64,000 nucleotides of DNA from Diadema setosum (GCF_964275005.1 NC_092685.1:27389649-27453648); one strand, 5' to 3'; shown: positions 10,579 through 25,200, counted from the stretch's first letter. Translations and numbers: made by a program. The notes: generated from the letters alone by a model not told the origin.

Positions 10579-13500
10579 TGCGACCATCGATACAGCTTGG
10601 TGAAGGTACGGTCTACAGAAGCCCTGCTGTATGAGGTCCTCACTGCTGTAGTTACGTTCCGGAGGTTCCAGCAGAGCTAACACAACCAAGCGTAGTCGTT
10701 TTCAAGATTGCCTATGTATTGTGGAGTGGTTGCAGCTATTGCAAGAAGTATTTGAAAACAGCTTTCATGCTGTGAAGTCTTTGTGTTCACATGGAGTGTG
10801 GTACAGGAGTGTACATGTGCCATGTTAGGCTAGAGAGTATTTTACTGGTCTAGGACACCAGCTGCACAGATGAAGACGTTATTGCAGTGTAAGGTGTAAG
10901 TCCACAATCTGTAGTTTGTTTTCCCCATGCCCACGCAGGAATTCACAATATAACACACACATGTGCAAATCAACAATTGTGCCAGCAAACGGCAGGTTAA
11001 ATATGTCTGAAAATTACTTTGCATTGCATGCCTGCAGACAGATGACTGGTGCTTGCACACCAGTTTCAAAATTAAGAAATGTGCCAGCATTCATTTGTAT
11101 CATTTTCTCTGCATTTTTTTTTTCTCATTCACAAGCCCCCACAAAGGGTAATTGTATGTTTTGCTTGTGATGATGAGAATGCTACATGCTCGAGGGAAAC
11201 ATTTGTGATGTGACATGTGCTGTTGTTTCCTGGGAGATATATATCTATTTAGTCTAATGCACACTGAGGAAACACTCTTTTGTGGAAATGCCACGGGCGA
11301 AATCATGTCTATTGATTGCATTGATCATTGCACGCTTTTTTTTTCAGAATATTTTGCTATGATATTTGCATCAATTTATATGAGAATTTTGGATTATTCT
11401 ATTTCATAGTATGTTAGGAAGGAAGGTAGTATCTTCTATCGCCAAAACACTTGAATGGTGGTTAAAGTGGAGTAAATTTATTGGTAGTTATCTTATAGGT
11501 CATCCTTGTGATTATTTTGTAGCTGTTAGAAGAATGCTGAGCTTTACAGAGTAAAATTGTAGTGCATGTTTCCTGTTGATTTCCTACTTCCAAACAAAGA
11601 ATTTCATTGGAATTTGCTGAGAGTTCTGCCTGGAGTAAAGGTAATGAGCATTGGTCAATTCTTTGCCTTTGCTGTCTTGTTGAGCAATTGAGAAACGTTG
11701 CCTGTAGTGTCTACAGGGAATGGTGTACAGAACATCATAGTGAGCATTGTATGTCATCAGGTTGTATGTGAAAGGGCACAGACACACAGACAAGCAGATA
11801 GACCCACACACACATGCACACAGACCCAGATAGACAGACACACCCACACACACTTACACATACACATACAAGCACTCAAACTGTTGAAATCTGGCTCTTC
11901 CTAGTCTTAACAAAGGAGAATGAAACCCAAATATGTGTGTGTGGATGGAGTGTATGCAGCATGATTAGTAGAACACACCAGTGAAAATTTAGTAAAATCA
12001 GACAATTTGTCAGAAGTTTAGTTTTGTTGCCACCATTGCTAAATGAGAAGACTATGTGTGGACAACAGTAATAAGAAAATGCAAAGAAAATCGTCATATT
12101 TTCACTTTTCTAGCATCGTGAAAGAGTTCTTGACTTGCCTCTGTCAGAAAGATATTGCCTTCTATGACATAAATGCATTGTATATATCCTCTCAAAAGTG
12201 AGAGATTGCTAGCTTTTTTCTGAGAGAGGGATACAATTTTTTTCTTTATTCCATCAACAAGGTTCTCAGTTGTGAATTGAACCTGATGTGAGATTGCCTT
12301 ACAAGTCTCAATTTGTAAAATAGATGGCATATACAATAACTGATTGTATGGTGGTGGATATCTTTGATGGTGTATAATGCAAAAGCATGTTTAACTCAAG
12401 GAAATGTGTTACAATGACTGATTACTAATTTTATGGTAGTGGATATCTTTAAAAAAAAAAATTGCAATGTAAAAAGCACATTGCACAATTGGTTCTTTTC
12501 AAATCCTAAGTTTTGTTACACAGGATGAACTCAATAAGTTGTACTAGAACTTTTCACCTTTGTCTCTGAAGTATGATTGTCCACATGTATGAAATTTGTA
12601 CAGATTGTTGCCATATCTTAAGGAGATCACTGAGTCATCGAAGATGATTTTTTACTTTAAAAACAAAACAAAACAAAGCAAAAAATCCACAGCTAGTATC
12701 TGGGGCGACAAGACCTCGTATCTACAAAATGTCAAATGTTCAGGAGAGCCAAAAAACGTGGCGGCCAAAGCACTGTGGCAAATGGGATAGCCTTTCCTTT
12801 GACATGCCGTGGTGGCTTCATTTTTGGAGTAAGACAGTTGGGATTTGGACAGGGCATCACTTAACCTATTATTTGATCATTAATCCAAAAAAGTCAATTT
12901 CACCAAAATTGCAGATACAAGGTCTTGTCACCCCAGCGATGAATGCTATGCGAATTTATCCTGTAGAGATTCTTCCTCTTGTCTCTATGTCATCAGTGCA
13001 AAATTAGATCACAAATTATAAGTTGTAAAGGGGATATATTTTTCTAAAACCCAAAAGAAGGAAAGTGCTGTATACATTTTTCAAGATTATGTAGGAGAGG
13101 AACCATACAAGCTTCCCTCCCCCCTGTCATGTGAGTGAAACAAAGTATGAGACATTTATGTGAATGTTGTCTTGACGTTTTTGCATGACAAAGATTACCT
13201 CAATCTCAAATTGAGTAGGGAATATGTGGGGAATCAATATGTTACCAAAATATGTATACAGTTTGCTTCCCGCATAGATACTTTCAGACTCTTTTTCTAT
13301 CGATTTATTAGAAAAAAACAATGTAAAGCACAGTCATTCGGTAGATACATTTGGGGATTGAGTCCTTACCCCAAGTAGTCAATAGACCGTTTCGGTAATG
13401 TACTGTATTGCAGCTTATGTACGTTTCTTTTCCTAAAGCCTAGTAATGAAGCATTTTGTTCACCGCCTCTCTCCCATTAAGTTCCATAGGCAGGAATTCA

Positions 13501-14539
13501 CTTACTTGTTGCTAGGTAGGGCAAGCCTAGGCAAGCTTTGTGGTTGTTACGGGCAACTTTTGTGACCAAAGTAGGGATAAAATCTGAATATATTACAGAA
13601 CTGGTCTATTGGGTAAGTAAGCAAAGTATGTTTTGGCAATGCCCAATGCGTTAGTACAGTGTACAGGTATTTCAGAATGAAGTGGTGCAGGGTTGTAGAA
13701 AGAAAGAAAAAAGTCTTGTGAAGATCAAGTAATACGGTAAACGTACATATTTTCACACAATTAATTTTTCCCACTGATTGGCTCAAAAACATATTCGCTG
13801 GTTCTTGAATTCATGCTGCCCAATTGTCAACCCATTCAAAATCATCCAAAATCTGCGGAGAAAATTGTCATGATATTTTTGCGAGTTTTAGAATTTGCAC
13901 ATGCCAAGAGTAGCATGAAATGTGCGAAAATTTGTATGTTTACAGTAATACAATGTATTTTGCCTTGAAGTGTGGAAGCACAGGAAATAAGTGGATTTCC
14001 CTTTTTGTTTATGCGCATGTACTCCTGCAACTCTTAAATTCTAAATATGTCAAAACTTTTCTTTTCTAACTCTGTTTATCTAAAGGAAATGCACAAAGTA
14101 CTTGGATAGCAATGTGATAATTTAGATACATGTAACGTTGGCACTGTTTTATTTTCCTTCGGGTAAAATTTAACTCCAAGTGGTAAAGAAGGCTGCTTAT
14201 TTTTCTGCTCCATTTTAATGATAGAGCTGTGATGTAACAAGTGCTCATCTCCAGTTTCTATCGCAACCTGATTTCAGAGAATTTCTGCTTATGGAAATTT
14301 CAGAAAAGTAACTACAGTACTTTGGTTTGATTGATTCATTTACTGATAATTTCCCAGTACTCCTAATTGTCCAAAAGTTAATTGTCAAAAAGTTAAATCA
14401 ATTACTTTGTAGAAAAAGCCCCAAACTGCTATATTATGAAAATGTAATATACCATAAAAAGCAAACTTGGGTCAGCTTGTATTTTTCACCTTTTTCATTG
14501 GTTGTGTGATTATAGAAGTGATGTCTTTGCCTTCCTCTG

Positions 14540-14540
<1 letters not shown>
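10579..14540 (+). other. no coding exon; probable ETAA1 3' UTR and intergenic DNA
   Basis: Only short ORFs without homology. Contains a CA/GACA-rich tract at ~11770-11880 and one member of a dispersed repeat (11907-12110). No canonical AATAAA was spotted close to the ETAA1 stop, so the 3' end is undefined. Confidence 0.45.
11907..12110 (+). repeat. dispersed repeat family, copy 1
   Basis: Shares an ordered series of phrases with 24600-24825 and 52748-52985: ggagaatgaaacc, gtagaacacaccagtg, aaatcagacaattt, ttgctaaatgagaag and a final aagaaaatgcaaagaaaat. All three copies have the same orientation. No ORF; class unknown. Confidence 0.65.

Positions 14541-14545
<5 letters not shown>

Positions 14546-14620
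<75 letters not shown>
14546..14620. repeat. compound (CA)n(CT)n microsatellite
   Basis: About 23 CA units run directly into about 14 CT units. Confidence 0.95.
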
Positions 14621-14624
<4 letters not shown>

Positions 14625-14871
14625 CTTTGTCTGTCTTTCTGTCTTCTTGATTCTGATACTTTCTTTTGGTGAATAATTAAATTAAAGTGGATGGCAATGA
14701 ATGCGATACCACAGACTATTGCACAGGTCCAGACCAATACTGCATGAATGAAGTGCAATATTGGCCGTAATGAGTGCAATACATGTATTCCCTGGTATTC
14801 CATGAATTAAAGCCATCCAATATAATCATTATCTATGCTTAAATAACAAGAAAAGCACTCTTAGAGCGCAG

Positions 14872-15367
14872 ACCTCCGCCAAGCATGTAGCTGATTTTCC
14901 TTCACTGAACTTGTTCTTCGATAAAGATATCAGTGATTTCCACCCATACGTACGTTTAATAGTAATGTGTGCTGAAAGTCGCCCGATTTCCCAATATAGA
15001 AGCCTTTGTTACGTCATAAACCCTCAGCTGCAAGGCGCGCCTTGCCCTAGCAGAAACTAGAGCACACACTTTAGTGCGCGCATGCAAACCTCAAATACGT
15101 GTAGCCTGAACTCCCAAGTTCAATGATCCTACCTACCAAAATATCAAAAAAACCTTCATAAATTCCCCAAATATTCTCGGATCACTACCAGAAGTTAATC
15201 ATTTGTTACTTGTGTCATTCTAAACCTTACCTGTAAGTTTCATCCAAATCCGTTTACTACTTTTTGAGTTATTTTGCACACCAACAAACAAATAAACAAA
15301 CTAACGAACAAACACACAAACCAATGGTAACGAAAACATACCGGTAACCTCCTCCCTTGGCGGAGGT
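14872..15367. mobile_element. MITE with CCTCCGCCAAG ends
   Basis: Left acctccgccaag and right cttggcggaggt are exact inverted ends of a ~496-bp unit. The interior has the phrase gagttattttgcacaccaac followed by an A/C-rich caaacaaa tract, common to repeats of this type in marine invertebrates. No ORF. Confidence 0.7.
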
Positions 15368-15911
15368 AATTATATATGACCTGTAGAGAAAGGCATAAAG
15401 AGCTGCAAAGCAGTTAATACTAAAATTTGAAGAAGGCTCTGCACTACATTATATGTTGTTACTTGCAATATGTAGCAAGGGTTTGGGTGCTTGTCGTGTG
15501 TCAAGAGTTTGCGCACTTTAATAGCAACCATACACACATTCACAAAACAGGCGAGAGAAAATATAGTGACAACTAAGCGGACAAGAGTTTGCAATTTTAA
15601 TGCAATACCAAAATGTCCTACACTATATATAATGAAACACTTTATATTGTACATGTTTTGTCATGTACGAAACAGTGTAACATTTTAAAGTCTCACATAT
15701 TTGTTCGTATTGTCAGTGTTGCAAAAATTGCAGCTATAAGCAGGCTGAATAACTGATAACAGTACAATGTACATAATAGCTGGAAAATGACACCCCAGAG
15801 CACTACAGGAATTAGATTTTGTCAGGATCTCTGCTGCCTGCCTTTTACAAAGTGAGAAGGAACCCTGCTGAAACAAGGACATTAGGACCATGAAAATTAC
15901 TTTGATATATC

Positions 15912-16015
15912 AGGGCCCCATTTTAGTTATAAATTTCCTGACCACACAGGCTGCCATAGACTTACCATAGAAATCAAATATACAATCAATTATAACTCTT
16001 CATAAAACAGGGCCC
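15912..16015. mobile_element. MITE, 'ggcctgttttat' family, copy 2
   Basis: Starts agggccccattttag and ends cataaaacagggccc. The interior cacacaggctgccatagact and caattataactcttcataaa match the copy at 7112-7232. Confidence 0.7.
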
Positions 16016-19000
16016 ACTTTTATATCGGGGTATATAAACCAACAACTATATGAAATACATTGTATTTCCCTATTCAGCAAGTCGGTGTTTTTCTGTGAAC
16101 CGCCCCTGATGTGTTAACAGTGCAGTGTGCTAATCCAATCTAATCACATCTTTTCACTTGTGCATATATCTCTGTTCTCTCAACTCCCTCTTCTCACAAA
16201 AACATGGAAACATAACTGTCCATTGAACACTCGGAGACAGTATGGTGAAATAATGAGTTGTCTTGACCATTTAATACATGTACAAAAAAATTCCATTCAT
16301 TATTGACATACAAAGTGTGGTCTAAGTAGTGATGGTGATACCTTCTATATGTAATACGTAGCTATCGTAGAAACCTCACCAATTTACATTTGTGTGATTG
16401 CAGCTCTTCTGAAGATTCTCAGAGGTACCTGATAGTTCTCAGCCCCGAGGCAGCCCGAGGATACCATTTATCAACAACAAGCTGGATCGGGGAGAGTGGA
16501 ACAAGGAAAGTGCTATGGAGGACTTAAATTTTGCCTCAAAGGAAAAGGGCCCCAAAAGCTGCGAACACAGACCTCAGAAAACCAAAAACATTGCATTTTA
16601 TTGACATACTCAAACACCACATAACGACTGGTTGTTGCTGTTACCGCTTTGTTTTGTTTTTTTTTCCGTGTGTGACTCCATGACTGGCAGAGCGCTTGTT
16701 TCAGTTGAAAAAAATGTATATGTTCACAGAACACTATTCTCTCTTCCACCACAAACATGTCAAACTTCCTTCTTACAGAGCATTCCTACATGCGAAATTG
16801 ACAGGGGGGAAAAATTCATTGTGCTTTAATAGGAAGCCATTTGTAGAAATGTAGCACAGAATGAAATACATGTACAACCACAAAGTCTGTCATGTACTTT
16901 GATCTTGAGTGGGTGGCTTTTTGTGCTCTGGCTGAAAATCAGGCATCCATGCAGTTTGCTTGAATGAGGCAAACAAGTTTTTTTAAAAAGGATATCTACT
17001 TTGGCTCTCTGATACATCACAAAGCTCGAGAGTGAACAGCAACATTCTACCCGACTTCAAAGTAAAGGCTACAGCAAGAAGCATTTGTATGTGCATTCAA
17101 AGGAAAATTATACCTTTAACTAGCTTCATGTTTGTGTGCTGCTTTTCACTGTGAGTAAAACTACAGTTCACTTGATGGCCTTTATTTCCAATCAACTGAG
17201 TCAAACTCACAGGAGCATACCTAACACATGTTGAATACTCAATATAAAATGTTCACAGTGAAAACAAAAACATCATTTGATTGGAATTTTGAAAAACCTC
17301 CCTCTTGCTTGAATCTAGCACTCCTTAAGACTTCAGACTGCAAGTTTGTTTTTGTTTTTTTTTTCTGAATCATGATTATGATTTCCTTTAATCATACAGA
17401 CGATGATTTAACTGAGCTAATTTACCATTTGATGCTATTTATGTGAACATGCCTTTTCATCATTAAAAAGAAAAAACAGAAAGGGTTAACAACTATTCTT
17501 TTGGAGCCACTGGATGAGCGTAAAGTGAAGCAAAGATTGATGGTCAGTCTACAGTGTGACAAATGTATAATGAAAGTCTGCAAGCCCTCCAGATTTTCTT
17601 TTAGTATCAGTTGAAAGTAAAAAAAAAAAATACTCTGTGAAACTTTTGCTTGACTGCCTTGTTGACTAAAATTCACATGGTACTGAAAAATTTTTTTAAA
17701 AAGGTCTCTTAAATATGTTGCAAGTACACCAGATCCATTAACTATGACAATAACCAATACACAACACCAAGCATACAAAACTTTTTAATGATGCAAGTGG
17801 AGCATAGTGCAGGGGTGGTTTGGGGACCTGCCCCAGAGCTAATGGTGGGGTACTTTAACGAAGACCCCCATCAGCGGTTGCAGTAACATCATTCCCCCTT
17901 GCTTCTGAACCATAGAAGCTTGCACAGAATTCTACATGAAGATAGTTTAAGTGGTTTACATTGGAAATAACATATGTGCTAATGAAACCATAGGTTAGAA
18001 AATATATAACAGATATTTCTCTACATTAAAATATCTCAATCGTGGGGACAATTTTTTTTTTTCTGTTAAGGTCACATGGATACAGAATACAACTCGCCAA
18101 CACAAGTGACGCATTATTTCTAGCTGGAAAAGAACAATGGCTTTACAAAGAATAAGAACTGATTTAAGAACTCTCATTTCCGAAAAGTAAATTTTCAATC
18201 TGTATGCAAGAAGAGTGCATTCCAATTTCATATCATCGCACTGAAAATGCACTCAGATATACAATGTATTATACAATTGTACATTGGATGCCAATGATAT
18301 CCTGAATGCACAAATGACAGTGTTATCACACATGCATACTTCCTGCAATGTGCAGCATAGCAATTTGTACACAGATGTTAGGTTATATCCTGCCACACAA
18401 CTGAATACCACATGGTCGGTGACATGTTGGCATGTTTGCGCCAACACCTCTCAATGGTTATTTTGGAAGACCAATTTATAATCACAACTTGGAATCATGC
18501 CCCTCTTTTCTACCCCTCCCCCTTCATAGGATAGACACTTAACTACATAACCACATCTTGTCAGGTATATCAGTATGATATAACAATCCATTTCTTGGTT
18601 TCTTTACAAGCTCTACTCAAAAGTGCGTTAATAACCATCTTCGACACTTTGCTACGATGGGAAAGTTTAGGCATATCAAAATCTGTTCAGGGAACTGTAT
18701 TCCTTAAACTTAATAATGGACTTCTGGGTTTATTTCAGAGCAGTCCTGCATTCAGCAGGATGCATTTCTGGAATATTCTACACCCAGTCTTGTAGCCGGC
18801 CGTGCAAGAATAGGAAATAGGAAATGCTATTTTGCAGAAAGAATTTTTTTTTCCACATAATGAATAGTATTAGCACAAGATGGGAATTTATATTTATCCA
18901 CAAGGCTGGGCAACAAATTAAACTATGGGTGCATTTATCTCAAAAATTTCTGAAGCAAAATCATGATACTGGACGTGCTTAAGGCATTTTCAGGTGGTAG

Positions 19001-19343
19001 ATAAATGCAACCATGTTTTCAAATGCGGTTAGAAATGCTGACTTGAATCACCATATAAAAGGTGATTTAAAATGTGTTTGAGAAAAAGTATAATTTAGCA
19101 TTAAATAGTAGAATTTCAGCATCTTACTCTGACCTTTGACCCAATGACCAAAAAAAAAATTCCCTAGGGAATCATTGTCAGGCATTACATACATATGTAC
19201 TACGTTTTATGAAGATACCTTGAGCCATTTCCGAAATAAGAAGAGGGAAAAAAAAATGAAAATTTAGTATTTTCACTTGACCTTTGATACCATGGCCCAA
19301 CACTTTCCTAGGGAATTCTTATCTGGTAAACTTATATACACTA
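16016..19343. other. intergenic or FBXO28 3' UTR, no coding exon
   Basis: AT-rich sequence with short homopolymer runs. The small ORFs lack homology. On the minus strand several AATAAA strings (plus-strand tttatt near 16596 and 18727) could serve a long FBXO28 3' UTR, but nothing selects one. Near 19130 is a short tgacctttgacccaatgacc stretch typical of dispersed repeats. Confidence 0.4.
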
Positions 19344-19931
19344 AAGCCCCATTTTAACAGAGCCTTTCAAACTAGAGTTGCCGTGACATTGTCTGGGTAG
19401 CATCAAGGTAATCTTGTTTTATCCTGCCTGTTAAAACAGTCCCCGCAAAATGTTGCTTGGACATTGTCACGGTAACTTCTGCCAAATTCTACCCTAGCCA
19501 GCTAGGGTAATTACCCCGGCATTACCCTGGCCTTACCACAATATTATACCGACAACCCTTCTACAACAATGCAACCGAAGTAATATTCCTCTGATACACT
19601 TAACATGCATGCGCAACATTGTGGACAGAGAATGACTGACACACCATGCACTGATCATGTGAATGGATTGTAACCACTGATCTCTATGTAGCTGAGATCA
19701 GTGATTGTAACCACATTCAGTATGTGCACAATCCAAAAACAATAGGTGGTGCCGGCTGGTGGGCAGGGTAGTCGCATCAGTGGACACACTCCCTTTGTGG
19801 AAAAATACCCAGCAAAGGCTTTCGGTGTGTGTCTGTTAAAACGTTACCCAGTACTCTCTTCTGTAGTTTTATTGCCCAAGGCGAGGAGTTTTGTTCTCTG
19901 GACGTTGGTAAGGTCTGTTAAAACAGGGCTT
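19344..19931. mobile_element. 588-bp TIR MITE
   Basis: Left aagccccattttaacagagc and right reverse complement aagccctgttttaacagacc form clear inverted ends. The interior holds palindromic ctagccagctagggtaa and repeated ttaccctgg-type words. No ORF. Confidence 0.7.
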
Positions 19932-21737
19932 AAGTTTGAAGAAAATACCTTCAGGCATTGCATAGATATGGGGGAAATTGTGAAATTGTAAGAATTTGAC
20001 CTTGACCTTCAACTTTTGATCTCAAAATAAACATATCTGTATGACCCTGGATATGACATCAGCCTAAACAATGAACTAAATTCTGGTTGGCAAACAAAGC
20101 CAGAACAAATTATGTAATTGCTATAACGGCTAATAAAAAAAAGTTGGGAATTTCTACATGTCCTTATACACCAGTGTATCTTTGCACAGTAAATGGTGTC
20201 ATTCCTATATATGAAGAGTTTTATAAAAAAAAGAGCTAACTCCATTCTTGTTAAATTGAGATATTTGAGATTAAAGCTGCTAAAAAACAAAGAAAATAAT
20301 AAGAAAATATGGGATATTCTTAATCATAAATTCTAAAATATTCCTTGTTATGTTATAAGTGAAGTATTACTGGAGAGGTTCTGTTTTGCTCTGTCTGATG
20401 ATGGATTTACTTTGAAATGTTGGAAAATGGTGCTTAGCTCATTTTGCAATAAAACTTTTCATATTTTTCTAACTGCTTTAATGAAATACAAACACTTGAT
20501 GTGTATATCAAGCACGGCCTTATGATCAGTATAAAGTCATTCTGTGGATGGATTTGCAATTCTTACATGATATTGTTGCAAAGTTTGCCTGTGTGTCACA
20601 AATCTCTGCATGTGGAGTGAGGGCTGTACTAAAAAACAAATATACATCCAAACAAAAACTTGGATGTAAGCACCAAAGTGTGAAAGCAATAGCACTACCC
20701 CTTCAAATAATGCATAAAAACTATCCGTGTCTAAAACAATCATATGGCTGAAATGAATATAAACACAGTCTGCCACAAAAATACAGCTAAAAATCACATT
20801 GGAAAGGTGGACGCACAACTTGCAAAATTCTGCATAACAATAACATTCTTGTGTCTAGTCCCCTCCCATACACATACCTCAAGCACATACACAAAAAAGT
20901 CAGTAGAAACGGCCACAGAAGTCTCTATCAGCTCACTTGCGAGAATGTCACTGTTGCCATGGAGATATAGTATGGCAACAGCCACAGCTGCACTGAGGAG
21001 AGTGAACATCTTGTGTGGCAAATAAGCTTGTCTCACATTTTTTTTTCTTTGCACATCTATTCTCTCTGCAGAGTGTGAACACCCCATAAAACCATCTTAC
21101 ATGATTGGTCACTTTTCAAAGTGCGTGATGCATTGCATGTTGAATCCACTCTTTTCTCCTAAATTGGTAGCGTGCATATGAAAATGATCATACGTGGTAC
21201 TGCAGACACACACAGCAAATAAAAGGGAATGCAATGTATTGCCCAAATATGTCTACCACAGTAATTACCTTCCCCCCTTCCAAGGGGCAGTCGGCTCTTT
21301 ACATTCTTTTTTTTTTTTTTTTTTTTTCCAGACAAGCTATGTCATGCATGATTACCTTCCCAGTGCTTGGAAAACTGAGATTGCAATCTATTGAAGGTTT
21401 CCTCCACATGATAAAAATATTAGTTGTAGGCAAATTCTTGACATGATTGATCTGTAAATTTCTGACAAAGATAGTATAAAGTTTAATGGCAGAAAAAAAC
21501 AGTTTTTCTCAAAGAGTCTGAATTTCAGGTGTGAAAGCCACCAGGGAAGTCACACATTCAGAATACTGTTCTTACAGTTGATCTGATGCTCTTGATGGTT
21601 ACTACCACCCTACGTTGGGCCTTGGCACTTTCAGCAGTTGGACACTCAAAGTACAATGGAGAGAGGAAAGAGTGTCATTGGTGGCTTTTCACAAAGCTTT
21701 CGGCCTCCCCTCTGTCATCTATTTCTCTCTCTGTCTG
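19932..21737. other. probable FBXO28 3' UTR / intergenic
   Basis: No coding exon recognised. AATAAA on the plus strand at ~20446 (ttgcaataaaacttttc) could end a plus-strand transcript. On the minus strand this interval directly follows the FBXO28 stop and is likely UTR. Contains a T-run at ~21308-21327. Confidence 0.4.
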
Positions 21738-22216
21738 CTACAATCGCTCCTTCTTAGCACTTGGCATTCCCCCTTCTCCTCCTCCTCCACCGCCATCATC
21801 ATCCCCTCCTGCCGAGGGCAACGGTGACGTCTCCGCTTTCCTCTTGGCGCAACCCGGCCGACCGAGGGCGGGCTTCGTGGCGGTGGACGCCAGAGCGTCC
21901 AGCTTCAGTTCCAGCTCGGCCAGCCGCTTGTCCTGCTCCACGATGCGCTTCTCCTGGTCGGTGACGCGGAGGTTCTGGGAGGCCAGCCGGCTGGAGAGCT
22001 CGGCGGTCAGCTGCTGCTGCTGGGTCAGCTTGCGGCTCTGCTCGTCGGCCGCCTTCCGCACCTCCTGCAGCTCGTTCTTGCAGGCCTGCAGCTCCCTCTT
22101 GTGGCTGTTGAAGGATGCCAGCGTGGCCTTGTACTGCGAGTGCAGCTTGGTGAACTGCTCGCGGGATCCCGGCGGCGTCGAGAGTGTGTTGACCTTGAGG
22201 CTGCGGCTCGTCAATG
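21738..22216 (-). CDS. FBXO28: FBXO28 exon 4 (coiled coil, C terminus)
   Basis: Acceptor ttttcaccaaag|CATTG, phase 1 in; TAG at 21740-21738. Heptad-rich segment REQFTKLHSQ to RLAELELKLDAL aligns with the human coiled coil (LAELERKLREV). The tail has CAKRKAETSP, then a Gly-rich run and AKKERL. The exon is strongly GC-rich compared with its flanks; its antisense strand is also open, which is a by-product of composition. Confidence 0.92.
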
Positions 22217-25200
22217 CTTTGGTGAAAATGGTGCAAAGGGGAAATGATAGCAAGAAGATGCAAGTCAGTTAAATCCCAAGAAAACACATTATTTACATTT
22301 TACAGCTTGCACTTTCGGAAGTACTCAAAGACAGCAAATGGATTGGAAAAGCATATTGGCTATACAGATCTATATAAGGGTACCAATAGTCCTCAGTTCT
22401 GAAATTCAGAAAACATGTTACAGATGAAGTACAGTATCATTCAAACTGTCCAACAATATATTGATCGAAATTAAACTAGGAATTATGATTACATTTGAAG
22501 AATACCCATACTTTTAGGCTAATTTCTATATAGAGCATCTGAAAACACAAAATTAAAAGATTCCTTCCTATAAAAAAGATCATACATCAATCATTTTCAA
22601 AATCATCACGTCATCTCTGCACATCTTTCATGGGCAATAATCTGAACCAAGGGGCTTACACGACAGTGAGTGATTGGCAAGGTTGGACAGCCGGACTTCC
22701 ACACCAGACTTCTTCTTCAGGTCAGGGACGATCTTCTCGTCAAAGTGCTCCATGGCCATCGAGGAGAGATCCCGCAGCTCCTGCAGGAGCTCGTGGGTAC
22801 GAGGAGGGTCCTTGGTGGTTTTCACCAGGTGCAGTACTCTGAAGGCTTCATCTATGACCTGAGTATGTGTTGGAATGAGATAGGGGGCAGGGTGAAGGGA
22901 GATGATTGAAGCACAACATTTTACAGCAGGACAAGGTGGGCATAAGATATAAAATTACCAAGATTTGGAATATTTACACAGATAAATGCCATTTTGAATA
23001 TTTTGAAAGGTCGGCATCACCTTAAGAAAAAAAAAAATCTTCTCAACGATGCTGTACTCATTAGACAACAAGAACTATTCTAGAAGATATTATTAAGATT
23101 ATCTCATCTATTTAATTACTTTTTTGTTTTTCAGCAGCTTTAATCTTAAATATTTGAACTTTATGAGAAAGGATATCTGTTTTTGCATTTATACCCTACA
23201 TATGTATACCAATTGGAGAGGCATGATTGATGTGACAAACACCGATAGGCACAAAGGCGAGAATTTATAAAGACAGTGTAAAGCTGTTTCATGGAATTTG
23301 CAAGTTTTGACTGCATACCCCAGGTAAATGAACATGACAACATAACACACACACCATAGTGTAAGACATATAATATGCAAGGCATGCCTACTTCAAGTTT
23401 GTCTAAGGTCCATGGACTAAATCTAAATCGATTTGACCCAATTCTTGAAAATGGGCAAGGGCAACTTTAACCACCAGGTAAATACTATCTTCACTCATGC
23501 TCACACAAAGGCAGACAAAGATGATAGAATATTTCAATATTCTCATCTTCAGAAGCAGGTGGCAGATTGCTCACAGTTAATGGAATAATTGCATCCCTTA
23601 ATAGCTGAAGCAGATGGCTTGCTGATCCATACCTTCGAGGTGTTATATTCTGATTTGAACTGTAATCCCCATGCAACATTTTTGGGGAAAAAATGCACCT
23701 GGGGTCTAGCTCTGCTCCTACTCTTATACTGGAAGATATGAACCTGGATGATTTTGCAGAAAATTTTTCCATTTTCCATGCATATATTTCCCTGCATCAC
23801 TTCCTAGGCTTTCATGTAGAGAGCAAACATGAGGAATGCAGTTCCAAAAGCAAACAGCTGCAATTTTTCAGCAAATCAAACTGATGCTTGCATAACATTA
23901 TTTGAATCATCATATTTGATGCCATATGATTTTTTTTTTTTCAGGGAATGCAAAAGAGGGAAAAGAAATGAAGGTATTATGTTTCATTTTCATTGGTATT
24001 GGATATTAATTAAAATGGCTTCTGTGCAAATGTCTGCATGTGAAAAGCCTTATCATATCAGGATACATGTACTTGTAGCATTTGATTCTCATTGAGCCTA
24101 CTCATTCAATATGCCACAAAGATCTTATCTGTAAAATGATTATTAGTCGTAGGCAAACCAATTGGCCTGACCAATCTTTTAATATCACGAGATGATCATA
24201 ATATACCATAAGATGATTGTGCTCACCTTTCCCGGTATGAAGCAGCAGAGCTGGAGGTCAATGTACTTGGTGTAAGTCATTGCCAGCAGCGAGAGTCTGG
24301 TCTCCACGGCGGACAGGATGTCGCAGTGCCTGGCGAGGGGGTGCATGCGCCGCTCAGACTCCCGCCGTGGCAGCTGGGCCTTCAGCTCCTTGGCACACTG
24401 GCTGTGGTACCGGTCTAGCTTGGTGAAGCCCTGGTTCAAGACCTGCTGCCCGATGCGGTTAAATCGCCGGCATAGCTGAAACAGATGGAGAGTCAGCATA
24501 GAGCAGTGTTAACCCGTTGAAGATCAGTCCTGAGCATACTCGAGCAGGTGTCTTTGGGAAATGTGTGTTATAGCAAAATCACTCCGTCCTAAATAGATCA
24601 GGGGAGAATGAAACCTAAATACCTAATGTGGATAGAGTGAATGCAGCAATATCAAGTAGAGCACATCAGTGAAGTTTGAGGAAAATCAGACGATCTGTTC
24701 AAAAGTTTGAGTTTATAAAGTTTCGGTGCCGTCATTGCTGGATGAGAAGAATACAGCATTTCATGATGACATGCATGGACAAGGATATAAAGAAAATACA
24801 AAGAGAATTTGACAAGTTTGATTTTAATTTGTTACTTAAAGCCAACTTTAGCATGTCAAGGCACTCTCAAGCAAAATCCATACTATGAAGATTTATTCTA
24901 AAATTTTTACTATTGAAGACATGACTAAATAATATAATAATGTATGGGCTCATAGATCTGAAATCTTTGGTAATACCCATGACAGTACCTTAGATCATAG
25001 TGTATGGAATCTAGCTATGAGAAAATTGGGTCAGTGAGTCTAATGATATCTCTCACAACAGTCACAAGTTTGTGTTAGATCTAATTGCTCATAGGTTACT
25101 ATGATGCTTACGACAATTGTAATATAAAAGGTTATTACTAGGTATAAGAATAGTATACAAGGTGCTGGCTCTCTTATGCAGCAGCAACAAGATTTCAAGA

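Noticed and set aside
14510-14803. Arg/Glu/Val/Cys repeat ORF
   Set aside because: Product of the (CA)n(CT)n microsatellite.
19125-20010. tgacctttgaccc and ttgaccttgacctt words as further copies of the DR1 element
   Set aside because: They lack the unit landmarks and the TGTCCCCGCCG ends; isolated words only, so not merged with that family.
21586-22272. 228-aa plus-strand ORF
   Set aside because: Antisense to FBXO28 exon 4; the open frame follows from high GC. The minus-strand reading matches FBXO28 with correct splice sites.
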